Part shown: positions 46,140 to 55,194 of the stretch, piece after piece
Layout of the letters: every line of letters begins with the position of its first letter
Numbering within the stretch: position 1 is the stretch's first letter
Assembly (NCBI RefSeq): GCF_000348685.1
Contig: NZ_ANLA01000004.1
Location: 1-64,000, forward strand
Reading direction: 5' to 3'
DNA length: 64,000 nucleotides
Source: Xanthomarina gelatinilytica
Lineage (GTDB): Bacteria > Bacteroidota > Bacteroidia > Flavobacteriales > Flavobacteriaceae
Notes under the pieces: generated by a model
What the model was told of the DNA's origin: nothing
Database searches by the model: none
The model's input: only the letters and a program-made list of their open reading frames with translations
Program-made: the position numbers and the translations under genes

Positions 46140-46232
46140 CACTTTAACAAATTCACTCATAATTTTTTATTAATTTTAAATAAATGAAAAGCAATTGCGT
46201 AATTTTGCTGATTATTAACTTATAAACATATT

Positions 46233-46676
46233 ATGTCTGGAACTTTAAATAAAGTCATGTTAATTGGTCATTTGGGAGATGAAGTGAAAATGCACTATTT
46301 TGATGGTGGGAACTGTATTGGTCGTTTTCCTTTGGCCACAAACGAAACCTACACCAACAAACAAACCAACGAAAAAATCACCAATACAGAATGGCATAAC
46401 ATAGTTGTAAGAAACAAAGCTGCCGAAATTTGTGAAAAGTATCTTTCTAAAGGTGATAAAGTCTATATTGAAGGTAGAATAAAAACCAGAAAATGGCAGG
46501 ACGATAGTGGTAACGACAGGTATTCTACCGAAATTCATTGTACAGATTTCACCTTCCTAACTACCAAAAGCGAAAGTGAACAACAACAAGCAAACACAGC
46601 AGCTCCAAAATCCATGGAGCAAAAAGAGCAACCTAACAAACAAATACAAGAGGAAGACGACGATCTTCCATTTTAA
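46233..46676 (+). CDS. ssb: Single-stranded DNA-binding protein
   Basis: SSB coats single-stranded DNA during replication and repair. The 147-aa protein has an N-terminal OB fold (GTLNKVMLIGHLGDEV, TEWHNIVVRNKAAE, YLSKGDKVYIEGRIKTR), a Gln-rich linker and the acidic tip EEDDDLPF that recruits partner proteins. A sequence TAATTTTG at 46200-46207 matches the -7 consensus. It lies upstream of gldE by 30 bp. Confidence 0.97.
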   Translation: MSGTLNKVMLIGHLGDEVKMHYFDGGNCIGRFPLATNETYTNKQTNEKITNTEWHNIVVRNKAAEICEKYLSKGDKVYIEGRIKTRKWQDDSGNDRYSTEIHCTDFTFLTTKSESEQQQANTAAPKSMEQKEQPNKQIQEEDDDLPF

Positions 46677-46706
46677 CCATATTTTGTAAAATTAAACTTT
46701 TTATCA

Positions 46707-48038
46707 TTGGATCCTGAACCCTCGAGTTTTAATGCATTAATGTTAGCAAATTTCCAGAACAATTTATTTGAGCTGGTTGATTTTTCAATTGTATTTGGTT
46801 TTGTGTTACTTGCTTTGCTACTACTGTGCTCTGCACTTATTTCTGGAGCAGAAGTGGCTTTGTTTTCCCTTAACAGGACCGATTTGGAAAATGGCTTGGA
46901 AGACAATCCAAATACCTTTAAAATTATTGCCTCGCTCTTGGAAAGGCCCAAAAAACTGTTGGCAACCATTTTGGTGGCCAACAATTTCATTAACATTGGC
47001 ATTGTTATTCTCTTTGCCTATTTGGGTGATTTTATCTTTACTGGCATCACACAGCCTATCCTTAGATTTATAGTAGAAGTCGTGGTAATTACCTTCCTAA
47101 TTTTGCTTTTTGGTGAAATTTTACCAAAAATCTATGCCAGTAGGAACAAAGTGAAATTTTCTAACTTCATGGCGTATCCGTTAAAGATGTTGGATGTTGT
47201 TTTTTCTCCCATAAGTCTGCCTATGCGAAGCATAACCTTGTCTATTCATGGTAAATTGGGGAAACAAAAATCCAACTTAAGTGTCGATCAGCTTTCGCAA
47301 GCCTTGGAATTAACCAGTGAACACGACACCACCAAAGAAGAACAGAAAATATTACAAGGCATCGTGTCTTTTGGCAACACAGATACCAAACAGGTCATGC
47401 GTCCAAGAATTGATATTTTTGCCTTAAACATCAATCAAAAATATCTGGAAATCATTCCTGAAATCATCAATCATGGCTATTCCAGAATCCCTGTTTTTGA
47501 AGATAATATCGATAAAATTAAAGGCATTCTGTATGTAAAAGACCTGTTGCCATATATTGATAGAAAACAATTTGATTGGACAACCCTTATTAGAGACCCT
47601 TTCTTTGTCCCTGAAAACAAAAAACTGGACGATTTAATGGCCGAGTTTCAGGAGAAAAAAGTCCATTTAGCCGTTGTGGTTGATGAATATGGAGGGACTT
47701 CCGGGCTTATTTCCTTAGAAGATATTATAGAAGAAATTGTAGGTGATATTAGTGATGAATATGATGATGAAGATTTAATCTATTCCAAACTGGACGACAA
47801 AAACTATGTTTTTGAAGGAAAAACCCCCTTAAAGGATTTCTATAAAATCATAAAACTGGAATCAGATGCGCTTTTTGAAGAAGCCAAAGGCGAAGCCGAG
47901 ACAGTTGCTGGTTTTGTTTTGGAAACATCTGGTGGTTTCCCAAAAATAGGAAGTAAAATAAAATTTGAAAATTACGTTTTTACTGTAGAAGCTTTAGATA
48001 ACAAACGCATCAAGCGAGTTAAAGTAACCTTACCATAA
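46707..48038 (+). CDS. gldE: Gliding motility-associated protein GldE
   Basis: This 443-aa membrane protein has an N-terminal DUF21 region with about three membrane segments (residues 30-150), two CBS domains (about 220-350) and a C-terminal CorC/HlyC transporter-associated domain. In F. johnsoniae GldE supports GldD, and the genes are adjacent as here. The start is TTG (LDPEPSS), which agrees with family members; the first ATG is 11 codons further. The block mutY-ssb-gldE-gldD makes the identification secure. Confidence 0.93.
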   Translation: MDPEPSSFNALMLANFQNNLFELVDFSIVFGFVLLALLLLCSALISGAEVALFSLNRTDLENGLEDNPNTFKIIASLLERPKKLLATILVANNFINIGIVILFAYLGDFIFTGITQPILRFIVEVVVITFLILLFGEILPKIYASRNKVKFSNFMAYPLKMLDVVFSPISLPMRSITLSIHGKLGKQKSNLSVDQLSQALELTSEHDTTKEEQKILQGIVSFGNTDTKQVMRPRIDIFALNINQKYLEIIPEIINHGYSRIPVFEDNIDKIKGILYVKDLLPYIDRKQFDWTTLIRDPFFVPENKKLDDLMAEFQEKKVHLAVVVDEYGGTSGLISLEDIIEEIVGDISDEYDDEDLIYSKLDDKNYVFEGKTPLKDFYKIIKLESDALFEEAKGEAETVAGFVLETSGGFPKIGSKIKFENYVFTVEALDNKRIKRVKVTLP

Positions 48039-48045
48039 ACCCAAC

Positions 48046-48627
48046 ATGAAAAACAGTATTCTACTTTTTGGTATTTTTTTTATCTACCTATCCTGTGGCC
48101 AAGATCCAGTGCCCAAACCTCAAGCCTATTTAAGACTGGAGTTTCCAGAACCAACATACCAAGAGTTTCATAAAAACCTTCCTTTTACCATAGAGAAAAA
48201 CAAATTGGCAAGCCATGTGGAAACCAAATCCATTTCAGGACCTACTGAAAGCTATGGCGTTACCTTGCAATATCCAAGTCTTAGAGGATCTATTTACTTA
48301 ACTTACAAAAGTATAGATAATAATCCTGACAATTTAATGGCGTTTTTACGAGATGCCCAAAAATTTACTCAAGAACACACAAGGAAAGCTGATGAAATTA
48401 TTGAACAGCCTTATGAAAATAAAGCTAGAAAAGTGTATGGCATGTTATACGAAGTGGGTGGAAATGCAGCTTCCCAATCGCAGTTTTATGTTACAGACAG
48501 TACAAATCATTTTTTAACCGGTTCGCTATACTTTTACGCCAAACCTAATTACGATTCCATTTATCCTGCTGCAAAATATCTTGAGAAAGACATCAAGCAT
48601 ATTATGGAAACGGTTTCCTGGAAATAG
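48046..48627 (+). CDS. gldD: Gliding motility lipoprotein GldD
   Basis: GldD is a lipoprotein of 193 aa that is required for gliding and type IX secretion in F. johnsoniae; its exact role is not known. The lipobox is FFIYLSCGQDP (Cys 17), followed by PKPQAYLRLEFPEPTY, a family signature. It begins 7 bp after gldE, so the two are cotranscribed. Confidence 0.95.
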   Translation: MKNSILLFGIFFIYLSCGQDPVPKPQAYLRLEFPEPTYQEFHKNLPFTIEKNKLASHVETKSISGPTESYGVTLQYPSLRGSIYLTYKSIDNNPDNLMAFLRDAQKFTQEHTRKADEIIEQPYENKARKVYGMLYEVGGNAASQSQFYVTDSTNHFLTGSLYFYAKPNYDSIYPAAKYLEKDIKHIMETVSWK

Positions 48628-48690
48628 AGCCTCATGTTTAAATTATTTTTTATATTCATCTCCAAAATAATTTAAAACATTACTTATTTC

Positions 48691-49815
48691 ATGGTTTTTA
48701 AAGCTTATAAAACAATTGTTTTCTTACTCTTTGCAGTTCTTCTTTCTTGTAATAAAAGTGATAACTTAAGTGAGGATGCAGACTTCCATATTGCACTTCC
48801 TACTGCTCCAGTTAAAGTTATAAACACCAATGGCACATGGTTGGTTTACGACTTACATATTAAAACACCACACTTAGAGAAGGTAGATATTATTTATGAT
48901 GACAGTTTGTTATTGTCTTATACAGATTTTATCTCGCGCAACGATCTGCACATTGCGCACATTTGGATTGAATATCCAGAATCCGGATGGGAAAAAGAAG
49001 AGATACTGCACACTTTTGAATATAAGGAAACCAACAATAGCTTTCAGGTCTTTACTTTTCCATTACAAGTTGAAACACAGTATCCAAATCCAAAAACAAT
49101 TCAATTTCCTGTACCTGAAGGGGTTTGGTTGGCAGAAGGAGCACCTGGAAGCACATCTTATCATACCCGAGCAATATTTCCATTTCAAGATTTACAGTTT
49201 GACGAAACCCAAAACGGTTATCTTATAGGAAACAATCCACAACGTTATGCCATTGACTATGCGTTAATGGTAAATAACTTACCATACGTAAACAATGGTG
49301 AACAATTAACGGATTGGCATTGTTATAACCTTCCAGTTAAAGCAGTAGAGGGAGGAAAAGTGATTTTTACTGAAAATAATATTCCAGACAATACAACTCC
49401 TGGAAAATTGGATTACGAGACCAATACTTCAAACGCTTCAGGAAATGTGGTATATATTGAACATCTTGATGGTACCATTAGTACATATTGTCATTTAATA
49501 CCAAATTCCATATTAGTATCTGTTGGAGACATTGTAAACACTGGTCAGGTATTAGGGAGATTAGGAAATTCTGGAAACTCTTTTGCCCCTCATTTACATA
49601 TGCACTTGCTTACCAATCCAGAGAACAAAGAACTGGAAGAATATGCAGATGGCCTTTTTATGGAAAGTCTGCCTTATACGTTTCCTGAGTTTATTAAATT
49701 AGGTGCGCTACCTCCTGGCTATCTGGACGAAAAGCCAATAACACCTTTTTCACCAAACTTACATGAAGTGTTTATAGACAAGTTACCCTCGGAAAGTGAT
49801 GTTATAGAGTTTTAA
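48691..49815 (+). CDS. M23 family metallopeptidase
   Basis: This 374-aa protein has a lipoprotein-type signal (FLLFAVLLSCNKSD, Cys 20) and a C-terminal LytM/M23 domain. Zinc ligands are visible as His and Asp in the region RYAIDYALM (near residue 190) and in APHLHMHLL near residue 302. Family members cut peptidoglycan cross-bridges or act as scaffolds. It is the last gene of the mutY block and ends at a bidirectional terminator. Whether it has a link to gliding is not shown. Confidence 0.87.
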   Translation: MVFKAYKTIVFLLFAVLLSCNKSDNLSEDADFHIALPTAPVKVINTNGTWLVYDLHIKTPHLEKVDIIYDDSLLLSYTDFISRNDLHIAHIWIEYPESGWEKEEILHTFEYKETNNSFQVFTFPLQVETQYPNPKTIQFPVPEGVWLAEGAPGSTSYHTRAIFPFQDLQFDETQNGYLIGNNPQRYAIDYALMVNNLPYVNNGEQLTDWHCYNLPVKAVEGGKVIFTENNIPDNTTPGKLDYETNTSNASGNVVYIEHLDGTISTYCHLIPNSILVSVGDIVNTGQVLGRLGNSGNSFAPHLHMHLLTNPENKELEEYADGLFMESLPYTFPEFIKLGALPPGYLDEKPITPFSPNLHEVFIDKLPSESDVIEF

Positions 49816-49819
49816 ACAA

Positions 49820-49848
49820 AAAAAGCATCTCGATCGAGATGCTTTTTC
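49820..49848. terminator. Bidirectional terminator
   Basis: A 28-bp near-perfect palindrome built on AAAAAGCATCTCGA and TCGAGATGCTTTTT lies between two convergent genes. T-runs occur on both strands. Confidence 0.92.
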
Positions 49849-49870
49849 AGTATTATGTTTTAAAGGAAAC

Positions 49871-50410
49871 TTAAGCTTTTCCTTTTTCTGCACAACAGGC
49901 CATTTTACAATCCGCTTTGCAGGCCATTTTTTTGTCTGTTGAAGTTTCAGATGTTTCAGCTTTGTCTGCACAACATGCTTTCTTACAATCTTTTGCACAA
50001 GCAGTTTTTTCAGCATCAGCTTTTTCACCAAAAGCGTCAACTGCATGCATGTCTTTTACGGAATACATATCTCCAGCTTTTTTAACCACCTCTTCCAAAG
50101 ATGCTGGTGTTACTTTAGCTTCGTCGTATTCTACCATAGCTAATTTTTTGTCAAAATCCACTTTGGCAGATTTTACACCTTCCATTTTAGCCATTTTCTT
50201 TTCAATGGTTTTAGCACAACCCATGGCACAGGTCATACCTTCAATGGTAAACTCTGCTTTAGCATAAGTTGCATTTGGGTCTAATGTAGCCACTTCTTCT
50301 GTTGTTGACTCAACCTCCACTGTTTTTACCTCTGGAGCTGTTTCGTTCTTACATGCCGTAAAGAAAACGGTAAACAGTAATAAACCGATAATATTTTTTA
50401 ATGATTTCAT
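49871..50410 (-). CDS. Heavy-metal-associated (HMA) lipoprotein with Cys-rich tail
   Basis: From the ATG at 50410 the protein is 179 aa. It has a lipobox (FTVFFTACKNE, Cys 20), an HMA domain from about residue 52 to 120 with metal motif GMTCAMGCAKTIE, and a tail with two copies of a Cys-rich unit, CAKDCKKACC and CKADCKMACC. The metal motif is Cx3C rather than the normal CxxC. I infer an outer-membrane or periplasmic metal-binding lipoprotein, perhaps a chaperone or sponge for Cu or Zn. It lies far from the efflux operon. An upstream ATG (nine codons) would move the lipobox and is less likely. Confidence 0.8.
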   Translation of the reverse strand: MKSLKNIIGLLLFTVFFTACKNETAPEVKTVEVESTTEEVATLDPNATYAKAEFTIEGMTCAMGCAKTIEKKMAKMEGVKSAKVDFDKKLAMVEYDEAKVTPASLEEVVKKAGDMYSVKDMHAVDAFGEKADAEKTACAKDCKKACCADKAETSETSTDKKMACKADCKMACCAEKGKA

Positions 50411-50499
50411 TTGTTTTAAATATTGATTTAGATACAAAATTACTAATAATTAGTGTTTATTGCATCAAAAATAGCAATTTTGTGGTTTGGTTGTAATTT

Positions 50500-51378
50500 A
50501 TGAAGCATATTCAAGTTAAATGGTTGTATTTATTTGTCTTGTCCTTGATATGGGGAAGCTCTTTTATACTTATTAAAAAGTCACTTTTAGGCTTAAGTCC
50601 GTATCAATTAGGTGCCCTAAGAACCATTATTACTGCTTTGTTTTTGTTTGTTGCTGGCTATAAAAGTGTGAAGCAAATTGAAATATCCCAATGGAAATGG
50701 ATTGCGCTTTCTGGGTTTTTGGGGTCTTTTTTTCCAGCATTTTTATTTGCCATTGCCGAAACCGAGATTGATAGTGCTGTAGCATCTATTTTAAACTCGT
50801 TGGTGCCCTTAAACACCATACTTTTAGGTTTTGCCGTTTTTAGGATAGCCTCTACCAGAAGACAGGTTTTAGGAGTTATAATAGGCTTTATAGGAACAGC
50901 TATCCTAATTTTAAAAGGTGCCGAATTAAATCCAGGACAAAATTACTTATATGCAGGTTTTGTGATAGGTTCTACCATTATGTATGCGTTAAATGTAAAC
51001 ATTATAAAAACACATCTACAATTTGTAAAACCCTTGGCCATTGCAGCAGGAAATTACGTGGTAATAGTGGTACCTGCTATTTTGGTTTTACTTTTTTCAG
51101 GTTTTTTCAGTGCCAAAACCCTAGAGAACCCACATTTTAAAATGTCGCTAGTGTTTGTTACCATTTTATCTTTTTTTGGGACTGCTTTGGCCAAAGTTCT
51201 CTTTAACAAATTAATCCATATCTCCACACCTGTTTTTGCTTCTTCGGTGACTTATTTAATGCCAATTGTAGCCTTGACTTGGGGCGTGATGGATGGTGAA
51301 TCTTTTACATTGCTTCAAGGTTTCGCCACCTTGATTATTTTACTTGGTGTGTATTTATCCCACAAAAGGCAACGCTAA
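50500..51378 (+). CDS. DMT family transporter (EamA)
   Basis: This 292-aa protein has ten hydrophobic segments in two five-helix repeats, as in EamA-type drug/metabolite transporters. The N-terminal LIWGSSFILIKKSL (residues 15-28) and the second-repeat ending VYLSHKRQR match the family. The substrate cannot be predicted. It is divergent from the HMA lipoprotein gene. Confidence 0.9.
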   Translation: MKHIQVKWLYLFVLSLIWGSSFILIKKSLLGLSPYQLGALRTIITALFLFVAGYKSVKQIEISQWKWIALSGFLGSFFPAFLFAIAETEIDSAVASILNSLVPLNTILLGFAVFRIASTRRQVLGVIIGFIGTAILILKGAELNPGQNYLYAGFVIGSTIMYALNVNIIKTHLQFVKPLAIAAGNYVVIVVPAILVLLFSGFFSAKTLENPHFKMSLVFVTILSFFGTALAKVLFNKLIHISTPVFASSVTYLMPIVALTWGVMDGESFTLLQGFATLIILLGVYLSHKRQR

Positions 51379-51524
51379 CAGATGTACAGTTTAAAATAAG
51401 CAATCTTCTTTATATGATTTGGGGATTTTCAATCCCAATTCATACAGCCAAGTTTATAATTTTGTTTAAAAATTATGCTTTTTGTAAAATAATCACGAAA
51501 TTTAGTAACATTAAATCCTTTAAA

Positions 51525-51980
51525 ATGAATACCTCAGCTAAAATTTCGATAAAATACGGTCTCATAACTGCCATACTACTGATTGTTTATTTCTTGGTTT
51601 TAAAACTTATAGGATGGCACAACAACCCTTGGTTACGATTGTTTAATGGCTTCATCATGGCCTTTGGCATTTATACCGTTATTAAGCAATATAAATTGGT
51701 TTCGGGAAACACTTTCACTTACATCAATGGATTTAAAACCGGTGTTGTAACAGGATTTCTGGCCACCTTTGTGTTTGCCCTTTTTATGAGCATATATATG
51801 TTTCATCTGGATGTTGAATTTAAGGACACTTTGCTTCGCGAATGGTTTAAGGATTACGACCAAGGAGGAGGTATTTTAATTTTTATCATACTTATAGAAG
51901 GGCTTTCGTCAACAGCGATATTAAGCCTGACTTTCATGCAAATTTTTAAAAACAGTAAAAATCTTTCTGAAAATAAATAA
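51525..51980 (+). CDS. DUF4199 family membrane protein
   Basis: This protein is 151 aa from the ATG at 51525 (MNTSAKISIKYGLIT), which matches the start of DUF4199 proteins; the open frame reaches further upstream but through AT-rich leader. Four membrane segments are visible. The function of the family, common in the Bacteroidota, is unknown. It lies about 80 bp before rplU. Confidence 0.8.
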   Translation: MNTSAKISIKYGLITAILLIVYFLVLKLIGWHNNPWLRLFNGFIMAFGIYTVIKQYKLVSGNTFTYINGFKTGVVTGFLATFVFALFMSIYMFHLDVEFKDTLLREWFKDYDQGGGILIFIILIEGLSSTAILSLTFMQIFKNSKNLSENK

Positions 51981-51985
51981 AACGT

Positions 51986-52015
51986 TTGTAGTTTAATTAA
52001 TTAGCAGTATATTTG
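51986..52015 (+). promoter_or_regulatory. Promoter of rplU-rpmA
   Basis: TTG at 51986-51988, a 19-bp spacer and TATATTTG at 52008-52015 match the Bacteroidota sigma-A consensus exactly in spacing and in the -7 element. It lies 43 bp before the rplU start and is the best-formed promoter in the window. Confidence 0.85.
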
Positions 52016-52057
52016 CACTCATTTTTTGAACAAATTAATTAATATAAACGTTACGCT

Positions 52058-52744
52058 ATGTACGCAATTGTAGAGATAGCAGGGCAACAATTCAAAGTTG
52101 AAAAAGACCAAAAAGTCTTTGTTCATCGTTTGGCTACGGAAGAAGGAAAACAAGTGTCTTTTGACAATGTACTTCTTTTAGCAGATGGAGACAAAGTAAC
52201 TGTAGGCGCCCCAGCTATAAACGGAGCTCAAGTAGGAGCCAAAGTTTTAAAACACCTTAAAGGTGATAAAGTAATCGTTTTCAAAAAGAAACGTCGTAAA
52301 GGTTACCGTGTAAAAAATGGTCACAGACAATCTTTAACTGAAATCGTAATTGAAAGCATTGTTGCTTCAGGAGCTAAACCAGCTGCTAAGGCAGAGAAAA
52401 AAGCTGAACCGGCAAAAAAAGCTGAATCTAAAGCTGCTGCCCCAAAAGCAGAGGCTAAAAAAGCAAGTCCAAAGAAATCGGCTGCAAAAGCAGATGACTT
52501 AAAGAAAATTGAAGGTGCTGGACCTAAGGCTGCCGAAGCTTTAATAAATGCAGGATATGAAACTTTTGCTAAAATTGCAAAAGCAACACCTGAAGAGTTA
52601 AGCGCTGTATTAACTGAAGCTAGCTCAAGATTAGCTCATTTAGTAACAGACACTTGGCCTAAACAAGCTAAATTAGCTGCAGATGGTAAGTGGGATGAAC
52701 TAAAAGCATTACAAGAAAAATTAGATGGTGGAATTGAAAAGTAA
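52058..52744 (+). CDS. rplU: Ribosomal protein bL21 with C-terminal helix-hairpin-helix extension
   Basis: Residues 1-103 are bL21 of the large subunit (MYAIVEIAGQQFKVEKDQ, then KRRKGYRVKNGHRQ). It is followed by a Lys- and Ala-rich linker (about residues 107-150) and a C-terminal domain of about 78 residues, beginning DDLKKIEGAGPKAAEALINA, which resembles a helix-hairpin-helix nucleic-acid-binding fold. At 228 aa it is about twice the normal length of about 103 aa. The extension is seen in other Flavobacteriia; its role on the ribosome is not clear to me. It is followed by rpmA, the normal order. Confidence 0.96.
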   Translation: MYAIVEIAGQQFKVEKDQKVFVHRLATEEGKQVSFDNVLLLADGDKVTVGAPAINGAQVGAKVLKHLKGDKVIVFKKKRRKGYRVKNGHRQSLTEIVIESIVASGAKPAAKAEKKAEPAKKAESKAAAPKAEAKKASPKKSAAKADDLKKIEGAGPKAAEALINAGYETFAKIAKATPEELSAVLTEASSRLAHLVTDTWPKQAKLAADGKWDELKALQEKLDGGIEK

Positions 52745-52787
52745 TTTTCGTTTCATTTAATATTAACAACATAAAACCTAAAAGACA

Positions 52788-53048
52788 ATGGCACATAAAA
52801 AAGGAGTCGGAAGTTCTAAAAACGGTAGAGAATCAGAATCGAAACGTTTAGGTGTTAAGATATTTGGTGGCCAAGCTGCTGTAGCTGGTAACATTATCGT
52901 TAGACAAAGAGGTACTGCACATAATCCAGGCGAGAATGTGTATGCTGGAAAAGATCATACATTACATGCTAAAGTTGATGGCATTGTAAAGTTTACAAAG
53001 AAAAAAGATAACAAATCTTATGTTTCTATTGAGCCATTTGAGGCTTAA
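52788..53048 (+). CDS. rpmA: Ribosomal protein bL27
   Basis: This 86-aa large-subunit protein reaches the peptidyl-transferase centre with its N-terminus. [20 protein letters not shown] and the central [16 protein letters not shown] are diagnostic. It lies 43 bp after rplU in the same transcript and ends at a terminator. Confidence 0.98.
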   Translation: MAHKKGVGSSKNGRESESKRLGVKIFGGQAAVAGNIIVRQRGTAHNPGENVYAGKDHTLHAKVDGIVKFTKKKDNKSYVSIEPFEA

Positions 53049-53073
53049 GAAACTGTTTCTTTATACTCAATTT

Positions 53074-53117
53074 AAAAACCCCTTTCAGGAAGTCTGAAAA
53101 GGGGTTTTGTTTTTTTG
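53074..53117 (+). terminator. Rho-independent terminator of rplU-rpmA
   Basis: AAAAACCCCTTTCAG pairs with CTGAAAAGGGGTTTT with a one-base bulge and a short loop. A long T-run follows. Confidence 0.9.
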
Positions 53118-53168
53118 ACCAATATAATTAAGAATGTATTGTATTGGTTTCGCATATACAAGATCGAT

Positions 53169-53639
53169 TTATGGGATGGTTCCAGAAGTAATAAATACCA
53201 AAACGTCATTAATACATCTATCCAAATCTGTTTTAATATCTTTTCCCCAAAACCTAAAAACGGTATAATCCATATCGTAAAGCTGCTGATTCACTTCTTT
53301 ATCTCGTTGCATATTGCGCTCAATTTTAGGGATCCAAAATCCTTTGTTGCTTTTTATGCTGTGCTTTTTTTCTTCCCAATTGTAACCATGCCAAAATTCG
53401 CCATCTATAAAAATAGCGAGCTTATATTTTTTTATGCTTATATCTGGGCGTCCAGGTAGCTGTTTATTGTTAACTCTATAACGGACTCCTTCTGCCCAAA
53501 GCGCTTTGCGGAACATGATTTCGGGCTTGGTATTTTTACCTGAAATCCTGCTCATTATTCTTGAACGCTTTTTTGTGGTATAAAAACCTGAAGCTTCATT
53601 AAAACGAGGGACTTGTATTTTTTCTTCTTTATAAACCAT
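53169..53639 (-). CDS. vsr: Very short patch repair (Vsr) endonuclease
   Basis: Vsr nicks DNA next to T:G mismatches formed by deamination of 5-methylcytosine. The protein is 156 aa from the ATG at 53639 (MVYKEEKI); the open frame has 15 extra codons upstream. Family signatures are TTKKRSRIMSRISGKNTKPE near residue 20, the Asp and Phe/Trp-rich LPGRPDISIKKYKLAIFIDG and the HGYNW region. No cytosine methyltransferase gene is in this window, so the usual partner is absent nearby. It sits between rpmA (convergent) and ahcY. Confidence 0.93.
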   Translation of the reverse strand: MVYKEEKIQVPRFNEASGFYTTKKRSRIMSRISGKNTKPEIMFRKALWAEGVRYRVNNKQLPGRPDISIKKYKLAIFIDGEFWHGYNWEEKKHSIKSNKGFWIPKIERNMQRDKEVNQQLYDMDYTVFRFWGKDIKTDLDRCINDVLVFITSGTIP

Positions 53640-53666
53640 AAAGTCTATGAAATATAAAGGTTTTAA

Positions 53667-53702
53667 ATAAAAAATCCCAAACATTTAAGTTTGGGATTTT
53701 TA
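53667..53702 (-). terminator. Rho-independent terminator of ahcY
   Basis: AAAAATCCCAAAC pairs with GTTTGGGATTTTT with a 6-nt loop, and a T-run follows on the minus strand. It lies about 40 bp after the ahcY stop codon and 28 bp before vsr, so vsr is probably expressed separately. Confidence 0.85.
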
Positions 53703-53743
53703 TTTTTAGTATCCAATGCTTTGTCTAAAAATATTAATAATAA

Positions 53744-55060
53744 TTAATATCTATAATATTCAGGCTTAAATGGTCCTTCAACTGGCACTCCAATGTATTT
53801 AGCTTGGTCTTCACGAAGTTCTGTTAATTCAACGCCAATTTTAGCCAAATGCAATTGAGCTACTTTTTCATCCAGGTGTTTAGGCAACATATATACTTTG
53901 TTTTCATAAGCATCTTTATTGGTCCAAAGTTCTATTTGAGCCAAAGTTTGGTTTGTAAACGAGTTACTCATTACAAAACTAGGATGTCCTGTGGCACAAC
54001 CTAAATTCACCAAACGTCCTTGTGCCAAGATAATGACATCTGTTCCATTAACAGTGTATTTATCAACCTGTGGCTTAATGGTGTTTTTGGTATGACCATG
54101 GTTTTTGTTTAACCAAGCCATATCAATTTCATTGTCAAAATGTCCAATGTTACATACAATGGTTTTATCTTTCATGGCTTCAAAATGCTCACCACGAACA
54201 ATATCTTTATTTCCAGTGGTTGTAATTACTATATCAGCATTCCCAACAACGGTTTCCAGTTTTTTCACTTCAAAACCATCCATAGCAGCCTGTAGTGCAC
54301 AAATAGGATCGATTTCGGTAACTGTTACAATACTTCCTGCACCTTTAAAGGATGCAGCTGTACCTTTACCAACGTCTCCATAACCACAAACAACCACACG
54401 TTTTCCAGCAAGCATCACATCTGTAGCACGACGGATGGCATCTACTGCGCTTTCACGACAGCCATATTTGTTATCAAATTTTGATTTGGTCACACTATCG
54501 TTCACATTAATTGCTGGCATTGGCAAAGTTCCAGCTTTCATACGTTCATACAATCTGTGAACTCCCGTAGTGGTTTCTTCAGATAAGCCATTAATTCCTG
54601 CAGCCAATTCTGGATATTTGTCTAGAACCATGTTTGTTAGATCGCCACCATCGTCCAATATCATATTTAATGGTTTTCTATCTTCCCCAAAAAACAAGGT
54701 TTGTTCAATACACCAGTCAAATTCCTCTTCGGTCATATCCTTCCATGCATACACAGCAGTTCCTGTGGCAGCAATGGCAGCAGCAGCTTGGTCTTGAGTA
54801 GAGAAAATGTTACAAGAACTCCAAGTTACTTCAGCTCCCAAGGCTTGTAAGGTCTCTATTAAGACAGCTGTTTGAATGGTCATATGCAAACATCCAGCAA
54901 TCCTAGCTCCTTTAAGTGGTTGAGACTCCTTGTATTCTTCACGAAGACTCATTAAGCCTGGCATTTCAGCTTCAGCTAATTCAATTTCCTTTCTTCCCCA
55001 ATCTGCAAGTGAGATATCTTTTACCTTATATGGTACGTAAGCAACAGTTTTTGTATTCAT
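53744..55060 (-). CDS. ahcY: Adenosylhomocysteinase
   Basis: This 438-aa NAD-dependent enzyme hydrolyses S-adenosylhomocysteine to adenosine and homocysteine in the methyl cycle. The Rossmann motif [18 protein letters not shown] is near residue 221, [12 protein letters not shown] is near 307, and the C-terminus ends PFKPEYYRY as in the family. Length is normal. A -7 element lies about 104 bp upstream, so the mRNA leader would be about 95 nt. Confidence 0.98.
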   Translation of the reverse strand: MNTKTVAYVPYKVKDISLADWGRKEIELAEAEMPGLMSLREEYKESQPLKGARIAGCLHMTIQTAVLIETLQALGAEVTWSSCNIFSTQDQAAAAIAATGTAVYAWKDMTEEEFDWCIEQTLFFGEDRKPLNMILDDGGDLTNMVLDKYPELAAGINGLSEETTTGVHRLYERMKAGTLPMPAINVNDSVTKSKFDNKYGCRESAVDAIRRATDVMLAGKRVVVCGYGDVGKGTAASFKGAGSIVTVTEIDPICALQAAMDGFEVKKLETVVGNADIVITTTGNKDIVRGEHFEAMKDKTIVCNIGHFDNEIDMAWLNKNHGHTKNTIKPQVDKYTVNGTDVIILAQGRLVNLGCATGHPSFVMSNSFTNQTLAQIELWTNKDAYENKVYMLPKHLDEKVAQLHLAKIGVELTELREDQAKYIGVPVEGPFKPEYYRY

Positions 55061-55163
55061 AATTAATTTTTCTTATTGATTTTTAAAGTCTAACAACTTT
55101 GGCAATAGCACTTAAAATAGTTAAATTCGCTTGCCGGAATTGTTAAATCTGCTTTTGGCAGTG

Positions 55164-55171
55164 CAAAGATA
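55164..55171 (-). promoter_or_regulatory. -7 element upstream of ahcY
   Basis: The minus strand reads TATCTTTG, a perfect match to TAnnTTTG. No -33 TTG was found at the right distance. The resulting leader of about 95 nt has no riboswitch motif that I recognise. Confidence 0.5.
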
Positions 55172-55194
55172 ACTAATAACTTTTAGAATATTAA

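Noticed and set aside
51414-51524. Upstream extension of the DUF4199 protein
   Set aside because: The extra 37 codons have no hydrophobic or family-like pattern, and the ATG at 51525 matches the family start.
55061-55157. SAM or SAH riboswitch in the ahcY leader
   Set aside because: The leader is about 95 nt, but I recognise none of the conserved cores of known SAM or SAH riboswitches.
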